Shown here in pieces: positions 6,295-13,380 of a stretch of 14,538 nucleotides of DNA. The position numbers were made by a program, and so were the translations under genes. Position 1 is the stretch's first letter, and each line of letters starts with the position of its first letter. The notes under the pieces were generated by a model. It worked only from the letters and a program-made list of their open reading frames with translations. It was not told the DNA's origin and did no database searches. Source of the stretch: Anaerolineae bacterium (GTDB lineage Bacteria > Chloroflexota > Anaerolineae > SpSt-600); NCBI GenBank assembly GCA_028275425.1, contig JAPWUT010000019.1, forward strand, positions 1 through 14,538, read 5' to 3'.

Positions 6295-7178
6295 GCATTT
6301 ACCCTGTTGACCTACACACTCACACCAATTTTTCCGATGGTGACCTCAGGCCCAGCGAGCTGGTTCGGGAGGCAAAAGCGGCAGGATTAATCGCCTTAGG
6401 TGTAACGGACCACGATAATGTCGGTGGGGTAGAAGAAGCCCTGGAAGAAGGCCGAGCCATCGGGATTGAGGTGGTGCCGGGGGTGGAGATAAGTGTGGAA
6501 GGGACATTGGAAAAGCGGGAAGTCCACATCCTCGGCTATTTCATCAACCATCGGGATGAAGGGCTGCGCTCTTTGCTCCAAATGGTGGTAAAGGCTCGTG
6601 AGGAGCAGAAGATAAGGCAGATAAGGCTCCTCCAAAGCTTCGGCTTCAAGATAGAGGTAGAAGAAGTTTTCGCCCGCACCAAGGGGGTTCCGGGTAGGCT
6701 ACACATAGCCCAAGTCCTCTTGGAGCGAAACCCTGAACGGTTCCAGAGCATCCAGCAAATCTTTGATGAATACCTCTCCCGGAAGGGCAAAGCCTATGTG
6801 CGCCGGGAATGGTATCTTTCGGTAAGCGAGGCAGTTGAAGCCATAAAGAAGGCCGGAGGAATGGCCGTCCTGGCTCATCCGGGGGTTTACAAGCGCCCGG
6901 ACGAGGCCGAAGGTTGGCTTTTGGCCATGAAATCTCAGGGCCTGAACGGCCTGGAAGTCTGCTATGCCTACGACAAAAACCGCCCTTACGTCGGGGCCTC
7001 TGCCGATTTTGTGGCCGAGCTTATCTCAGGCTACTCCTCTCTGGCCGAAGGGCTTGGCCTATTGAAAACTGGCGGGTCCGATTTCCACGGCAACGGCAGA
7101 GGAGCAACCCTCGGGGAAAAGGGCCTTACGCTTGAAGAGTTTGAGAATTTGAAAAAGCTTTGGGGAGGTAAATCATGA
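6291..7178 (+). CDS. PHP-domain phosphoesterase (RNase AM/TrpH-like)
   Basis: This 295-aa protein is a PHP-domain metal hydrolase. The metal-binding motifs appear in order: DLHTHTNFSDG (His9, His11, Asp16), VTDHDN (Asp40, His41, Asp42), GVEIS (Glu66), HILGYF (His79), LAHPG (His196) and GGSDFHG (Asp264, His266). The layout, with a small insert of about 100 residues after the first third, matches the YciV/TrpH (RNase AM) group, whose studied members remove nucleotides from 5' ends of short RNAs or dephosphorylate 3',5'-bisphosphonucleotides. The exact substrate is not deducible. The start is GTG at 6291, in a 4-bp overlap with the preceding stop, with a GGAGGTGGA element just upstream. The end overlaps the hutH start by 4 bp (ATGA). 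With the MBL gene it forms a pair of metal-dependent hydrolases translated from one message. Confidence 0.87.
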   Translation: MSIYPVDLHTHTNFSDGDLRPSELVREAKAAGLIALGVTDHDNVGGVEEALEEGRAIGIEVVPGVEISVEGTLEKREVHILGYFINHRDEGLRSLLQMVVKAREEQKIRQIRLLQSFGFKIEVEEVFARTKGVPGRLHIAQVLLERNPERFQSIQQIFDEYLSRKGKAYVRREWYLSVSEAVEAIKKAGGMAVLAHPGVYKRPDEAEGWLLAMKSQGLNGLEVCYAYDKNRPYVGASADFVAELISGYSSLAEGLGLLKTGGSDFHGNGRGATLGEKGLTLEEFENLKKLWGGKS

Positions 7179-8734
7179 AGAAGGTTGAGCTCGATGGTGA
7201 GCATCTCACCGTGGAAGATGTGGTGGAAGTGGCCTGCAAAGGGCCAGACGACTGCCTCGTTTCACTCTCGCCCCAAGCGGTGGATAGGATGCAGCGCAGC
7301 CGCGAAATCGTGGAGGATTTGGTGAAGAGGGGAGAAGTGGTTTACGGGGTCACTACCGGCTTCGGATACTTCAAGGATAAGTTCATTGACCCTTCCAAAG
7401 TGAAAGAGTTACAGCGTAACCTCATTTTGAGCCATTCGGTCGGGGTTGGGGATTTCCTCTCGGTTCCGGAAGTCAGGGCCATGATGCTCATAAGGGCCAA
7501 TTCCTTTGCCCGCGGGAATTCAGGGGTCAGGGTAGAATTGGCTGAAATGCTTGTTAAGATGCTGAACGCCGGTGTTCACCCCCTTGTCCCGAGGAAAGGT
7601 TCGGTGGGGGCAAGCGGCGACCTTGCCCCGCTGGCGCACATGGCTCTGGTGATGATAGGGCTTGGGGAAGCTTACTACATGGGGGAAAGGCTTCCTGGGG
7701 CCGAGGCTCTGAAGCGCGCTGGGCTTTCCCCAATCACCCTTGAGGCCAAGGAAGGCCTCGCCCTCACCAACGGCACTTCCCTCATAGCCGCCCTCTCGTG
7801 TCTGGCTGTCCACCGGGCCTGGAACCTCGCCCTGGCCGCCGATATAGCAGGAGCTATGTCTTTAGAGGCCCTATGGGGAACACTGAAGGCCTTTCACCCT
7901 TCCATCCAGCGAGTTCGCCCTTACCCATCCCAAGCGGAGTGCGCAGCTTTCATCTCCGCTCTGCTGGAGGGAAGCGAATTCGTCCGCCCCTTAAGCTCCC
8001 CCTACGTCCAGGACCCCTACTCTTTGCGCTGCATCCCCCAGGTCCATGGGGCTATCAGAGGCGTGGTAAGTTATGTCAAGGGTTTGGTGGAAGTGGAGGT
8101 AAACTCTGCAACCGATAACCCCCTCTTCTTCCCGGGAGAGGATTTGGTATGCCTTTCGGGTGGGAACTTCCATGGTGAGCCTCTGGCTTTGGCCCTTGAT
8201 TACTTAGCCATGGCCTTAGCCGACCTTGGGAACATCTCGGAGCGCCGGCTGACGAGGCTTTTGGATGAGAAAGCTAATGGCGGGCTGCTACCGCCTTTCC
8301 TGACCAAAGAGGGTGGGCTCAATTCGGGCTTCATGCTCCTACAGTACACTGCTGCCGCTCTCGTCTCCGAGAACAAAGTCCTATCCCACCCGGCCTCGGT
8401 AGACAACATCCCCACCTCGGCCAATGTGGAAGACCACGTAAGCATGGGCGCCTTGGCGGCCGACAAAGCTTTGAAGGTAGTGGAGAATGTGGAGACAATC
8501 GTGGCGATTGAGCTCATGGCTGCGGCCCAGGCAATGGACTTCCGAAAGGAAACCCTTGGCCCCAACCGCAGAATGGGCCGAGGCACCCAAATCGCCTACA
8601 GCCTAATCCGAGAAGAGGTGCCGTTCATCGCCAGGGATGAGCTTCTCCACCCCTACATCCAGAGAGTGCAGAGGTTAGTCAGGGAAGGCATCTTAGTGAA
8701 GGAAGTGCTTGAAGGCATAGGCCGGAAGCCTTAG
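7175..8734 (+). CDS. hutH: Histidine ammonia-lyase (MIO-dependent aromatic amino acid lyase)
   Basis: The protein is 519 aa, the usual size for bacterial histidine ammonia-lyases, which convert L-histidine to trans-urocanate and ammonia. The MIO cofactor forms from Ala146-Ser147-Gly148 in GSVGASGDLAPLAH. Other active-site elements are Tyr57 in YGVTTGFG, Asn199 in ALTNGTS, the QDPYSLR segment (279-285) and Glu419 in SANVEDHVSMG. The specificity segment reads LSH (Ser86-His87), as in histidine lyases, rather than the FL or YH-type residues of phenylalanine and tyrosine lyases. The ATG at 7175 overlaps the PHP stop (ATGA) and has GGAGGT upstream. No hutU, hutI or formiminoglutamate gene is in the window, so the degradation pathway is not encoded alongside. 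It is the last gene of its operon and converges on wecG, with 1 bp between the stops. Histidine specificity is likely but not proven. Confidence 0.9.
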   Translation: MKKVELDGEHLTVEDVVEVACKGPDDCLVSLSPQAVDRMQRSREIVEDLVKRGEVVYGVTTGFGYFKDKFIDPSKVKELQRNLILSHSVGVGDFLSVPEVRAMMLIRANSFARGNSGVRVELAEMLVKMLNAGVHPLVPRKGSVGASGDLAPLAHMALVMIGLGEAYYMGERLPGAEALKRAGLSPITLEAKEGLALTNGTSLIAALSCLAVHRAWNLALAADIAGAMSLEALWGTLKAFHPSIQRVRPYPSQAECAAFISALLEGSEFVRPLSSPYVQDPYSLRCIPQVHGAIRGVVSYVKGLVEVEVNSATDNPLFFPGEDLVCLSGGNFHGEPLALALDYLAMALADLGNISERRLTRLLDEKANGGLLPPFLTKEGGLNSGFMLLQYTAAALVSENKVLSHPASVDNIPTSANVEDHVSMGALAADKALKVVENVETIVAIELMAAAQAMDFRKETLGPNRRMGRGTQIAYSLIREEVPFIARDELLHPYIQRVQRLVREGILVKEVLEGIGRKP

Positions 8735-8735
8735 A

Positions 8736-9470
8736 TTACGACTTTGCAGTTAATTTTTCTCTAAGAACGAGGAAGCAAAACACAGGCAGGGCCAATTGCC
8801 TCCTCCAGCGCCAGGGCTGGATTAAGAGCCGGAAAAGCCACTCAAGCCCTGCCCGTTGAATGAGCTTTGGAGCCCTCGGCACAATGCCGGCTATGAAATC
8901 AAATGCTCCCCCTACCCCCATAGCCACCGGGACCCCAAGCCGATGGAGGTTACGGGCAATCCATTTCTCCTGGGCGGGTGAACCATAGGCCACAAAGAGG
9001 GCATCGGGCGAGGATTCTCTTACGAGCTTAACTATAGCCTCTTCTTCTGAGGGGGAAGGGGAGCCGGAGTAAAAGCCGGCGACTTTGAACCCTGGGTACC
9101 TCTGGGCCAGGGTAGAAGCAGCCTTCTGGGCCACTCCCGGAGCGGCCCCCAAGAAAAAGGGCCTGTAACCCTTCTTAGCGGCTAAGGCTGCAAACCTCTC
9201 CACCGTATCAACCCCGGCCACCCTCTCCTTTAGAGGCGTCCCCAAAAGCCTGGAAGCCAACACAATCCCTATGCCATCGGGAATAACCAAAGAGGCGGAA
9301 AGGACAATGCTTCGGAACTCGGCATCGTGGGAAGCCCTCACCACCATCTCCGGGTTGAGGGTAACCACCATGTGAGGTGAGCCTTCCAAGACGAAGCTTT
9401 CCAGAGCCGCAACGGCTTCCTCGGAGCTCACATTATCTACAGGAAGGCCAGCGATATAGAGCCGTCGCAT
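8736..9470 (-). CDS. WecG/TagA/CpsF-family glycosyltransferase (GT26)
   Basis: This 244-aa GT26 enzyme transfers an N-acetylmannosamine- or glucose-type sugar from a UDP donor to a polyprenyl-linked sugar on the inner membrane face. Key features are TLNPE (Thr37-Glu41), IPDGIG with the catalytic-type Asp65, a GGAFDF segment and Gln167 in SPAQEKW. With the ATG at 9470 as Met1, residues 37, 65 and 167 fall at the numbers I recall for functional residues of Thermoanaerobacter TagA, which supports that start. A TTG at 9521 would add 17 residues but lies 2 nt after the tRNA T-run and has no ribosome binding site. The C-terminal RAGLEWLFRLLIQPWRWRRQ region is the membrane-targeting appendage of the family. 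No clear promoter was seen directly upstream, so expression may come by read-through from the tRNA-Tyr or atp transcripts. Confidence 0.9.
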   Translation of the reverse strand: MRRLYIAGLPVDNVSSEEAVAALESFVLEGSPHMVVTLNPEMVVRASHDAEFRSIVLSASLVIPDGIGIVLASRLLGTPLKERVAGVDTVERFAALAAKKGYRPFFLGAAPGVAQKAASTLAQRYPGFKVAGFYSGSPSPSEEEAIVKLVRESSPDALFVAYGSPAQEKWIARNLHRLGVPVAMGVGGAFDFIAGIVPRAPKLIQRAGLEWLFRLLIQPWRWRRQLALPVFCFLVLREKLTAKS

Positions 9471-9522
9471 AACACTTAAGGGGTTGGGGGCAGGCTGAGC
9501 ATTGGTCGCAACAATTGCCAAT

Positions 9523-9528
9523 AAAAAA
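9523..9528 (-). terminator. T6 run directly after tRNA-Tyr
   Basis: Six T residues (in the tRNA sense) follow the discriminator base immediately. With the G/C-rich acceptor and T-arm stems upstream they could act as a partial terminator or 3'-processing signal. The wecG gene downstream has no clear promoter of its own, which argues against full termination. Confidence 0.35.
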
Positions 9529-9610
9529 TGGGCGGGGCAGGATTTGAACCTGCGAAGGCTGAGCCAGCGGATTTACAGTCCGCCCCCTTTGGCCACTCGG
9601 GAACCCGCCC
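9529..9610 (-). tRNA. tRNA-Tyr (anticodon GTA)
   Basis: An 82-nt class II tRNA folds completely. The acceptor stem GGGCGGG (9610-9604) pairs with CCCGCCC (9536-9530), followed by discriminator A at 9529. The D-arm is CCC/GGG with a GAGTGGCCAAA loop. The anticodon stem GCGGA/TCCGC closes the loop CTGTAAA, with anticodon GTA. A long variable arm built on GGC-TCA-GCC and a T-arm GCAGG-TTCAAAT-CCTGC complete it. The long variable arm and GTA anticodon identify bacterial tRNA-Tyr. The 3' CCA is not encoded (the next bases are TTTTTT), so it must be added by nucleotidyltransferase. The gene sits alone between atpG and wecG. Confidence 0.95.
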
Positions 9611-9627
9611 ACAAATTCTCAGTTAAT

Positions 9628-9656
9628 ATTATACCGATTCCCTCTCTCCCTGTCAA
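9628..9656 (-). promoter_or_regulatory. Consensus sigma70 promoter for tRNA-Tyr
   Basis: On the minus strand TTGACA (9656-9651) is separated by 17 bp from TATAAT (9633-9628). Both hexamers and the spacing match the sigma70 consensus exactly. The expected start near 9621 leaves a leader of about 10 nt before the tRNA 5' end at 9610. The -35 box begins 3 bp after the atpG stop, leaving no room for an atp terminator in between. Confidence 0.9.
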
Positions 9657-9659
9657 ACC

Positions 9660-10550
9660 TCAGGCAATCCCTGCCCTGATGCCTCGGGCCTTGCGGAGGG
9701 CTTCGGCCCCTCCGGCTATATCCATCATCTCACGAGTTATGTTCCACTGCCTCGCCTTGTTGAAGCGGATGGTAAGCTCGTTTATCAGCTCTTGAGCATT
9801 TTCCGTAGCATTCCGCATCGCTACCATGCGGGCAGAATGCTCGCTGGCTTGAGCCTCTAAGATGGCCTGGTAAACCTGCAGTTCGGTAAAGCGAGGAAGG
9901 ACCTCCCCCAGAACCGTTTGGGGGTCAGGCTCAAATATGTAAAGGGCAGCAAGCCTCTCCTCAGGCGCCGGCTTCTCTATGGGCAGAAGTTTCATAATCG
10001 TAGGAGTTTGGGTTATGGTGGAAACAAAGCGGGTATAGGCTATGTAGACCTCGTCCACAAGCCCGGAGGTGAATTCATCCATCGCCACCCTGGCAATCGG
10101 GGCAATCTCCATGATGGTCGGCCTATCCCGAACCTTGGTGAACTCGGCTACGATGTTGTGGCCGTAGCGGAGCATGAAATCCCGCCCTTTCCTCCCAACC
10201 GTTATCAGGCGAATTCCTATGCCTCTATCCATGTAGCCGAGCATGAACTGGACCGCTGCCCGGAGGATGTTGTGGTTGTAGGGGCCACAGAGGCCGCGGT
10301 CGCTGGTTATGAGGATTATGCCAATAGCCTTGACCGGTCGGGCTTCGTAAAGGGGGTGAGCAAGCCCGCCTGGCTGTCCGGCGAGGTAGGTTAGGACCTC
10401 CCAAGCCTTTTGGGCGTAAGCCCTGGAGGCCAGGGCCTGCTGCTGCGCCCTCAGCATCTTGGAGGCCGCTACCATCTCCATAGCCCTGGTAATCTGGGAA
10501 ATGTTGCGAACACTCCGGATGTGGCGGCGAATTTCCCTGAGGGTTTCCAT
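9660..10550 (-). CDS. atpG: ATP synthase F1 gamma subunit
   Basis: This is the central rotor shaft of the F1 sector (296 aa, normal length), turning within the alpha3-beta3 ring and joining the c-ring through its foot. The N-terminal helix begins METLREIRRHIRSVRNISQITRAM, and the C-terminal helix ends with the family pattern ITREMMDIAGGAEAL; these two helices form the coiled coil. The central Rossmann-like domain includes ILITSDRGLCGPYNHN. No regulatory cysteine insertion like that of chloroplast gamma is evident. The ATG at 10550 lies 2 bp after the atpA stop, so it is probably translated by coupling. Unusually, atpD does not follow: the next feature is the tRNA-Tyr promoter, 3 bp after the stop codon. 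Confidence 0.95.
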   Translation of the reverse strand: METLREIRRHIRSVRNISQITRAMEMVAASKMLRAQQQALASRAYAQKAWEVLTYLAGQPGGLAHPLYEARPVKAIGIILITSDRGLCGPYNHNILRAAVQFMLGYMDRGIGIRLITVGRKGRDFMLRYGHNIVAEFTKVRDRPTIMEIAPIARVAMDEFTSGLVDEVYIAYTRFVSTITQTPTIMKLLPIEKPAPEERLAALYIFEPDPQTVLGEVLPRFTELQVYQAILEAQASEHSARMVAMRNATENAQELINELTIRFNKARQWNITREMMDIAGGAEALRKARGIRAGIA

Positions 10551-10552
10551 GG

Positions 10553-12061
10553 CTATATGATGACGCTCCGCTTGAATTCTTCTATGGCCGCCCTAAGGGC
10601 CTTCTCGGTCTCCTCATCCAAATCTTTAGTCTCGGCAATGCGCTTGCCGATTTCTGGGTGATATAAATCCATCCAGCGGTGAAATTCCCTTTCCCATTTC
10701 TGAATTTTATGAACCGGAACATCATCCAAGTAGCCCTGGGTCCCGGCGAAGATAATCATCACTTGGTGTTCAACGGGCATGGGTTCGTATTGAGGCTGCT
10801 TCAGGATTTCTTGCAGCCTCTGCCCCCTCTCTATGACCTTGCGAGTAGCGGGGTCAAGTTCTGAGGCGAACTGGACGAAAGCCGCCAGCTCTCGGAACTG
10901 GGCCAGCTCCAGGCGAAGCTTGCCCGCTACTTTACGCATGGCCCTTATCTGAGCGTTACCCCCAACCCTGGAGACCGAGAGGCCAACGTTTATGGCCGGG
11001 CGGATTCCGGCGTTAAAAAGCTCCGGCTCCAAGTAAATCTGGCCATCGGTTATGGATATGACGTTGGTGGGTATGTATGTGGTGATATCGCCAAGCTGGG
11101 TTTCAATTATGGGGAGAGCGGTGAGGGAGCCACCCCCGTATTCGGGGGCGAGGCGAGCAGCCCTCTCCAAAAGGCGGGAGTGGAGGTAGAAGATATCGCC
11201 GGGGTAGGCTTCTCGCCCCGGTGGCCGCCTGAGGACTAAGGAAATCTGGCGGTAAGCCCAGGCGTGTTTAGTAAGGTCATCGTAAACGATCAAAGCATCC
11301 TTGCCCGATTCCATGAACTCCTCGCCCATAGCGCAGCCGGCATAAGGGGCAATGTACTGCATAGCTGCCGGCTCTGAGGCCGAGGCCACCACTACGATTG
11401 TGTGCTCCATAGCCCCGTATTTCTCCAGCGTAGCCACAACCCTCGCCACTTGCGACATCTTCTGCCCTATGGCCACGTAGATGCAGTAGAGGTCCTTCCC
11501 CTTCTGGTTTATGATGGTGTCAATGGCGATGGCTGTCTTGCCCGTCTGCCTATCGCCTATGATTAATTCCCGCTGTCCCCTGCCTATCGGAATCATGGAG
11601 TCAATGGCCTTTATCCCCGTCTGGACCGGGGTATTGACGGGCAAGCGAGTTACGACGTTCGGGGCTATGCGCTCTATGGGGCGATATTTAGTGGCCCTTA
11701 TCGGCCCCTTGCCATCAATAGGCTGGCCGAGGGCGTTCACTACCCTCCCCAAAAGCTCCTCCCCCACCGGGACGGAGATAATCCTACCGGTGGAGCGAGC
11801 TATGTCCCCTTCCTGGAGGTGGCTGTAATCTCCCAAGAGGATGACCCCAACATTGTCTTTCTCCAAGTTAAGGGCCATCCCGTAGAGCCCACCGGGGAAC
11901 TCAACCAGCTCTGAGGCCATAACCCCGCTGAGCCCCCTAACCCGTGCAACCCCATCCCCAACTTCAATCACTGTCCCGACATCAACAGCTTCTACGGGAG
12001 CTTCAAAGGCCTCTATCTGCTTCTTGATTTCCAAAGCTATATCTGCAACCCTTAAAGCCAT
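10553..12061 (-). CDS. atpA: ATP synthase F1 alpha subunit
   Basis: This is the regulatory nucleotide-binding subunit of the F1 hexamer (502 aa, standard length). It carries the Walker A loop GDRQTGKT (169-176), a Walker B-type strand DALIVYDDLTKHA (about 255-267) and the alpha/beta signature PAINVGLSVS (355-364), followed by Arg365, the arginine finger that reaches the catalytic site on beta. All key residues are present, so the protein looks functional. The ATG at 12061 has a GGAGGGGG ribosome binding site a few bases upstream and lies 16 bp after the atpH stop. It is in the same leftward transcript as the other F-type genes. The beta partner is not encoded in this window. Confidence 0.97.
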   Translation of the reverse strand: MALRVADIALEIKKQIEAFEAPVEAVDVGTVIEVGDGVARVRGLSGVMASELVEFPGGLYGMALNLEKDNVGVILLGDYSHLQEGDIARSTGRIISVPVGEELLGRVVNALGQPIDGKGPIRATKYRPIERIAPNVVTRLPVNTPVQTGIKAIDSMIPIGRGQRELIIGDRQTGKTAIAIDTIINQKGKDLYCIYVAIGQKMSQVARVVATLEKYGAMEHTIVVVASASEPAAMQYIAPYAGCAMGEEFMESGKDALIVYDDLTKHAWAYRQISLVLRRPPGREAYPGDIFYLHSRLLERAARLAPEYGGGSLTALPIIETQLGDITTYIPTNVISITDGQIYLEPELFNAGIRPAINVGLSVSRVGGNAQIRAMRKVAGKLRLELAQFRELAAFVQFASELDPATRKVIERGQRLQEILKQPQYEPMPVEHQVMIIFAGTQGYLDDVPVHKIQKWEREFHRWMDLYHPEIGKRIAETKDLDEETEKALRAAIEEFKRSVII

Positions 12062-12077
12062 ATGCCCCCTCCACTAC

Positions 12078-12614
12078 TTAGATTTCCCGCTTTAGCCTTT
12101 CCCTCAAGCTCTCAAGCCTTCCCGCTATGCTCCCATCTATGACCTTATCCCCAATCCTTATGATGACCCCTCCCAAGATTTCAGGGTCAACATCGTAGCG
12201 GAAGTCCAGGTCGGGGCCGAAACGAGCTATCAAGCGGGCCTGGAGAGCACTCTTCTCCTCCTCAGTCAGAGGGACAGCGGTAGTGATGTTGGCCACGCGA
12301 CGGGCAGCACCTCCTCTGGATAGCCTGTTAAGTTCGTCCAGAATTTCCGGCAAGTAATGGAGGTGCCCTTTGGAGGCAAGCAGAGAAATGAAGTTGCGTA
12401 TCTCCGGCGCAGTTTCATCCCCTATTACCCTGTTTATTATCTCCTGTTTCTCTTGGAAAGGCACCTCCAAAGCGTCCAGCTTCTCCAGGAGGCCGTTTTG
12501 GGAAATATCTCTCCAAATCCTGGTCAGCCTATTTATCCATCCTTCCAGGGCAGCCTCATAGAAAGCTTTGGCGTAGAGGTCGGCCCTTTCCCTTCGCTGG
12601 AAGATTTTTTCCAA
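12078..12614 (-). CDS. atpH: ATP synthase F1 delta subunit
   Basis: This is the OSCP/delta subunit that ties the top of F1 to the b-subunit stalk (178 aa, usual length). The N-terminal six-helix domain starts near RRERADLYAKAFYEAA. The C-terminal domain ends with the family signature around DPEILGGVIIRIGDKVIDGS, followed by a basic helix. The start is TTG at 12614, 5 nt after a strong GGAGGAGG (12627-12620); there is no ATG nearby in this frame, and a weak start codon may hold delta at one copy per complex. The gene follows atpF by 17 bp and precedes atpA by 16 bp. Confidence 0.93.
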   Translation of the reverse strand: MEKIFQRRERADLYAKAFYEAALEGWINRLTRIWRDISQNGLLEKLDALEVPFQEKQEIINRVIGDETAPEIRNFISLLASKGHLHYLPEILDELNRLSRGGAARRVANITTAVPLTEEEKSALQARLIARFGPDLDFRYDVDPEILGGVIIRIGDKVIDGSIAGRLESLRERLKREI

Positions 12615-12619
12615 TTTTG

Positions 12620-12627
12620 CCTCCTCC
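12620..12627 (-). promoter_or_regulatory. Strong Shine-Dalgarno sequence for the TTG-initiated atpH
   Basis: GGAGGAGG on the minus strand lies 5 nt before TTG 12614. It is the main reason for accepting a TTG start for the delta subunit. Confidence 0.7.
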
Positions 12628-12631
12628 GGAA

Positions 12632-13126
12632 CTAATCAGCTTGCTCCAAGGAGGAGAGGAAATCGCTTATTATGCGGTGTTGGGCTTTTTCATCCAAAGC
12701 CTGCCCCACAATCTTGCGTGCGGTCAGGACGGCCAGGTCTATGGCTTGGCGGCGGATTTCAGCCATAGCCAATTCTCTTTCCCTCTCCGCCTCCATCCTG
12801 GCCCTCTCCAAGATGCGAGCGGCTTCGGCTTTGGCCTGAGCGATTATGTCCTCTCTTACCCTACTCCCCTCCTGAGTAGCTTGGGAGACAATCTCCTGGG
12901 CCTTGGCCCTTGCCTCGGCTAAAATTCGCTCAGCTTCGGCCTCGGCCTCGGCCAAGCGCTGAGTGGCCTTCTCCGCCTCCTCAAGCCCTTTCCAGATTTT
13001 CTCCTGCCGGCTCTTTATGGCGTTTAAAATCGGCTTATAGAGGAATTTCTGCAGGATGAAAAGGAGCAAGAGGAAATTTATTGCCTGGAAGAGAAGGCCT
13101 GGAAGGTTTACTCCAAGTGCCCCCAT
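12632..13126 (-). CDS. atpF: ATP synthase F0 b subunit
   Basis: This is the peripheral stalk subunit (164 aa). A single N-terminal membrane helix (about residues 9-29, INFLLLLFILQKFLY) is followed by the polar hinge KPILNAIKSRQEKI and a long alanine-, glutamate- and arginine-rich helix, the expected right-handed coiled coil that dimerises and reaches delta. There is only one b gene, so a b2 homodimer is expected rather than the b/b' pair of cyanobacteria and some phototrophs, unless a second copy lies elsewhere. The ATG at 13126 lies 2 bp after the atpE stop. Its ribosome binding site, GGAGGTGG, is formed by the codons for the C-terminal glycines of the c subunit. Confidence 0.95.
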   Translation of the reverse strand: MGALGVNLPGLLFQAINFLLLLFILQKFLYKPILNAIKSRQEKIWKGLEEAEKATQRLAEAEAEAERILAEARAKAQEIVSQATQEGSRVREDIIAQAKAEAARILERARMEAERERELAMAEIRRQAIDLAVLTARKIVGQALDEKAQHRIISDFLSSLEQAD

Positions 13127-13128
13127 CC

Positions 13129-13365
13129 TTATCCACCTCCAACGAAGATAAGGGCCAGAGCGGTAACGAGGCAGTAAATGGCCACGGCTTCGGCGAGGCC
13201 AAGCCCCACAATCATGGGGGTAAAGAGCCTATCGGCGGCCTCGGGGTTCCGGCCTATCGCTTCCATGGCTGCTCTTACCCCCATACCTATACCAAGACCT
13301 GGGCCTATAGAGCCTATACCCATGGCAAAGGCTGCCCCAAGGTTGGCTGCAACTTTAGGGTCCAT
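13129..13365 (-). CDS. atpE: ATP synthase F0 c subunit, proton-type
   Basis: This is the rotor-ring proteolipid (78 aa), a helical hairpin. Helix 1 carries the glycine-rich packing motif GPGLGIGMG (21-29). The loop has Arg39-Asn40-Pro41, the site that contacts gamma and epsilon. Helix 2 carries the ion-binding carboxylate Glu59 in GLAEAVAIY. In sodium-translocating c subunits a Gln in helix 1 and a Ser directly after the Glu complete the ion site; here those positions are Ile26 and Ala60, so proton coupling is expected. Tyr64 is retained. The ATG at 13365 has AGGAGGTGAAG upstream, a strong ribosome binding site fitting the high copy number of c. It follows atpB by 15 bp. Confidence 0.96.
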   Translation of the reverse strand: MDPKVAANLGAAFAMGIGSIGPGLGIGMGVRAAMEAIGRNPEAADRLFTPMIVGLGLAEAVAIYCLVTALALIFVGGG

Positions 13366-13380
13366 CTCTTCACCTCCTTG

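Noticed and set aside
9471..9521. N-terminal extension of the WecG-like protein from TTG 9521.
   Set aside because: The TTG is 2 nt after the tRNA T-run and has no Shine-Dalgarno sequence. The ATG at 9470 gives family-typical residue numbering.
9918..10394. A 158-aa open frame antisense to atpG.
   Set aside because: It is a shadow frame opposite the conserved gamma subunit, with no motifs or ribosome binding site.
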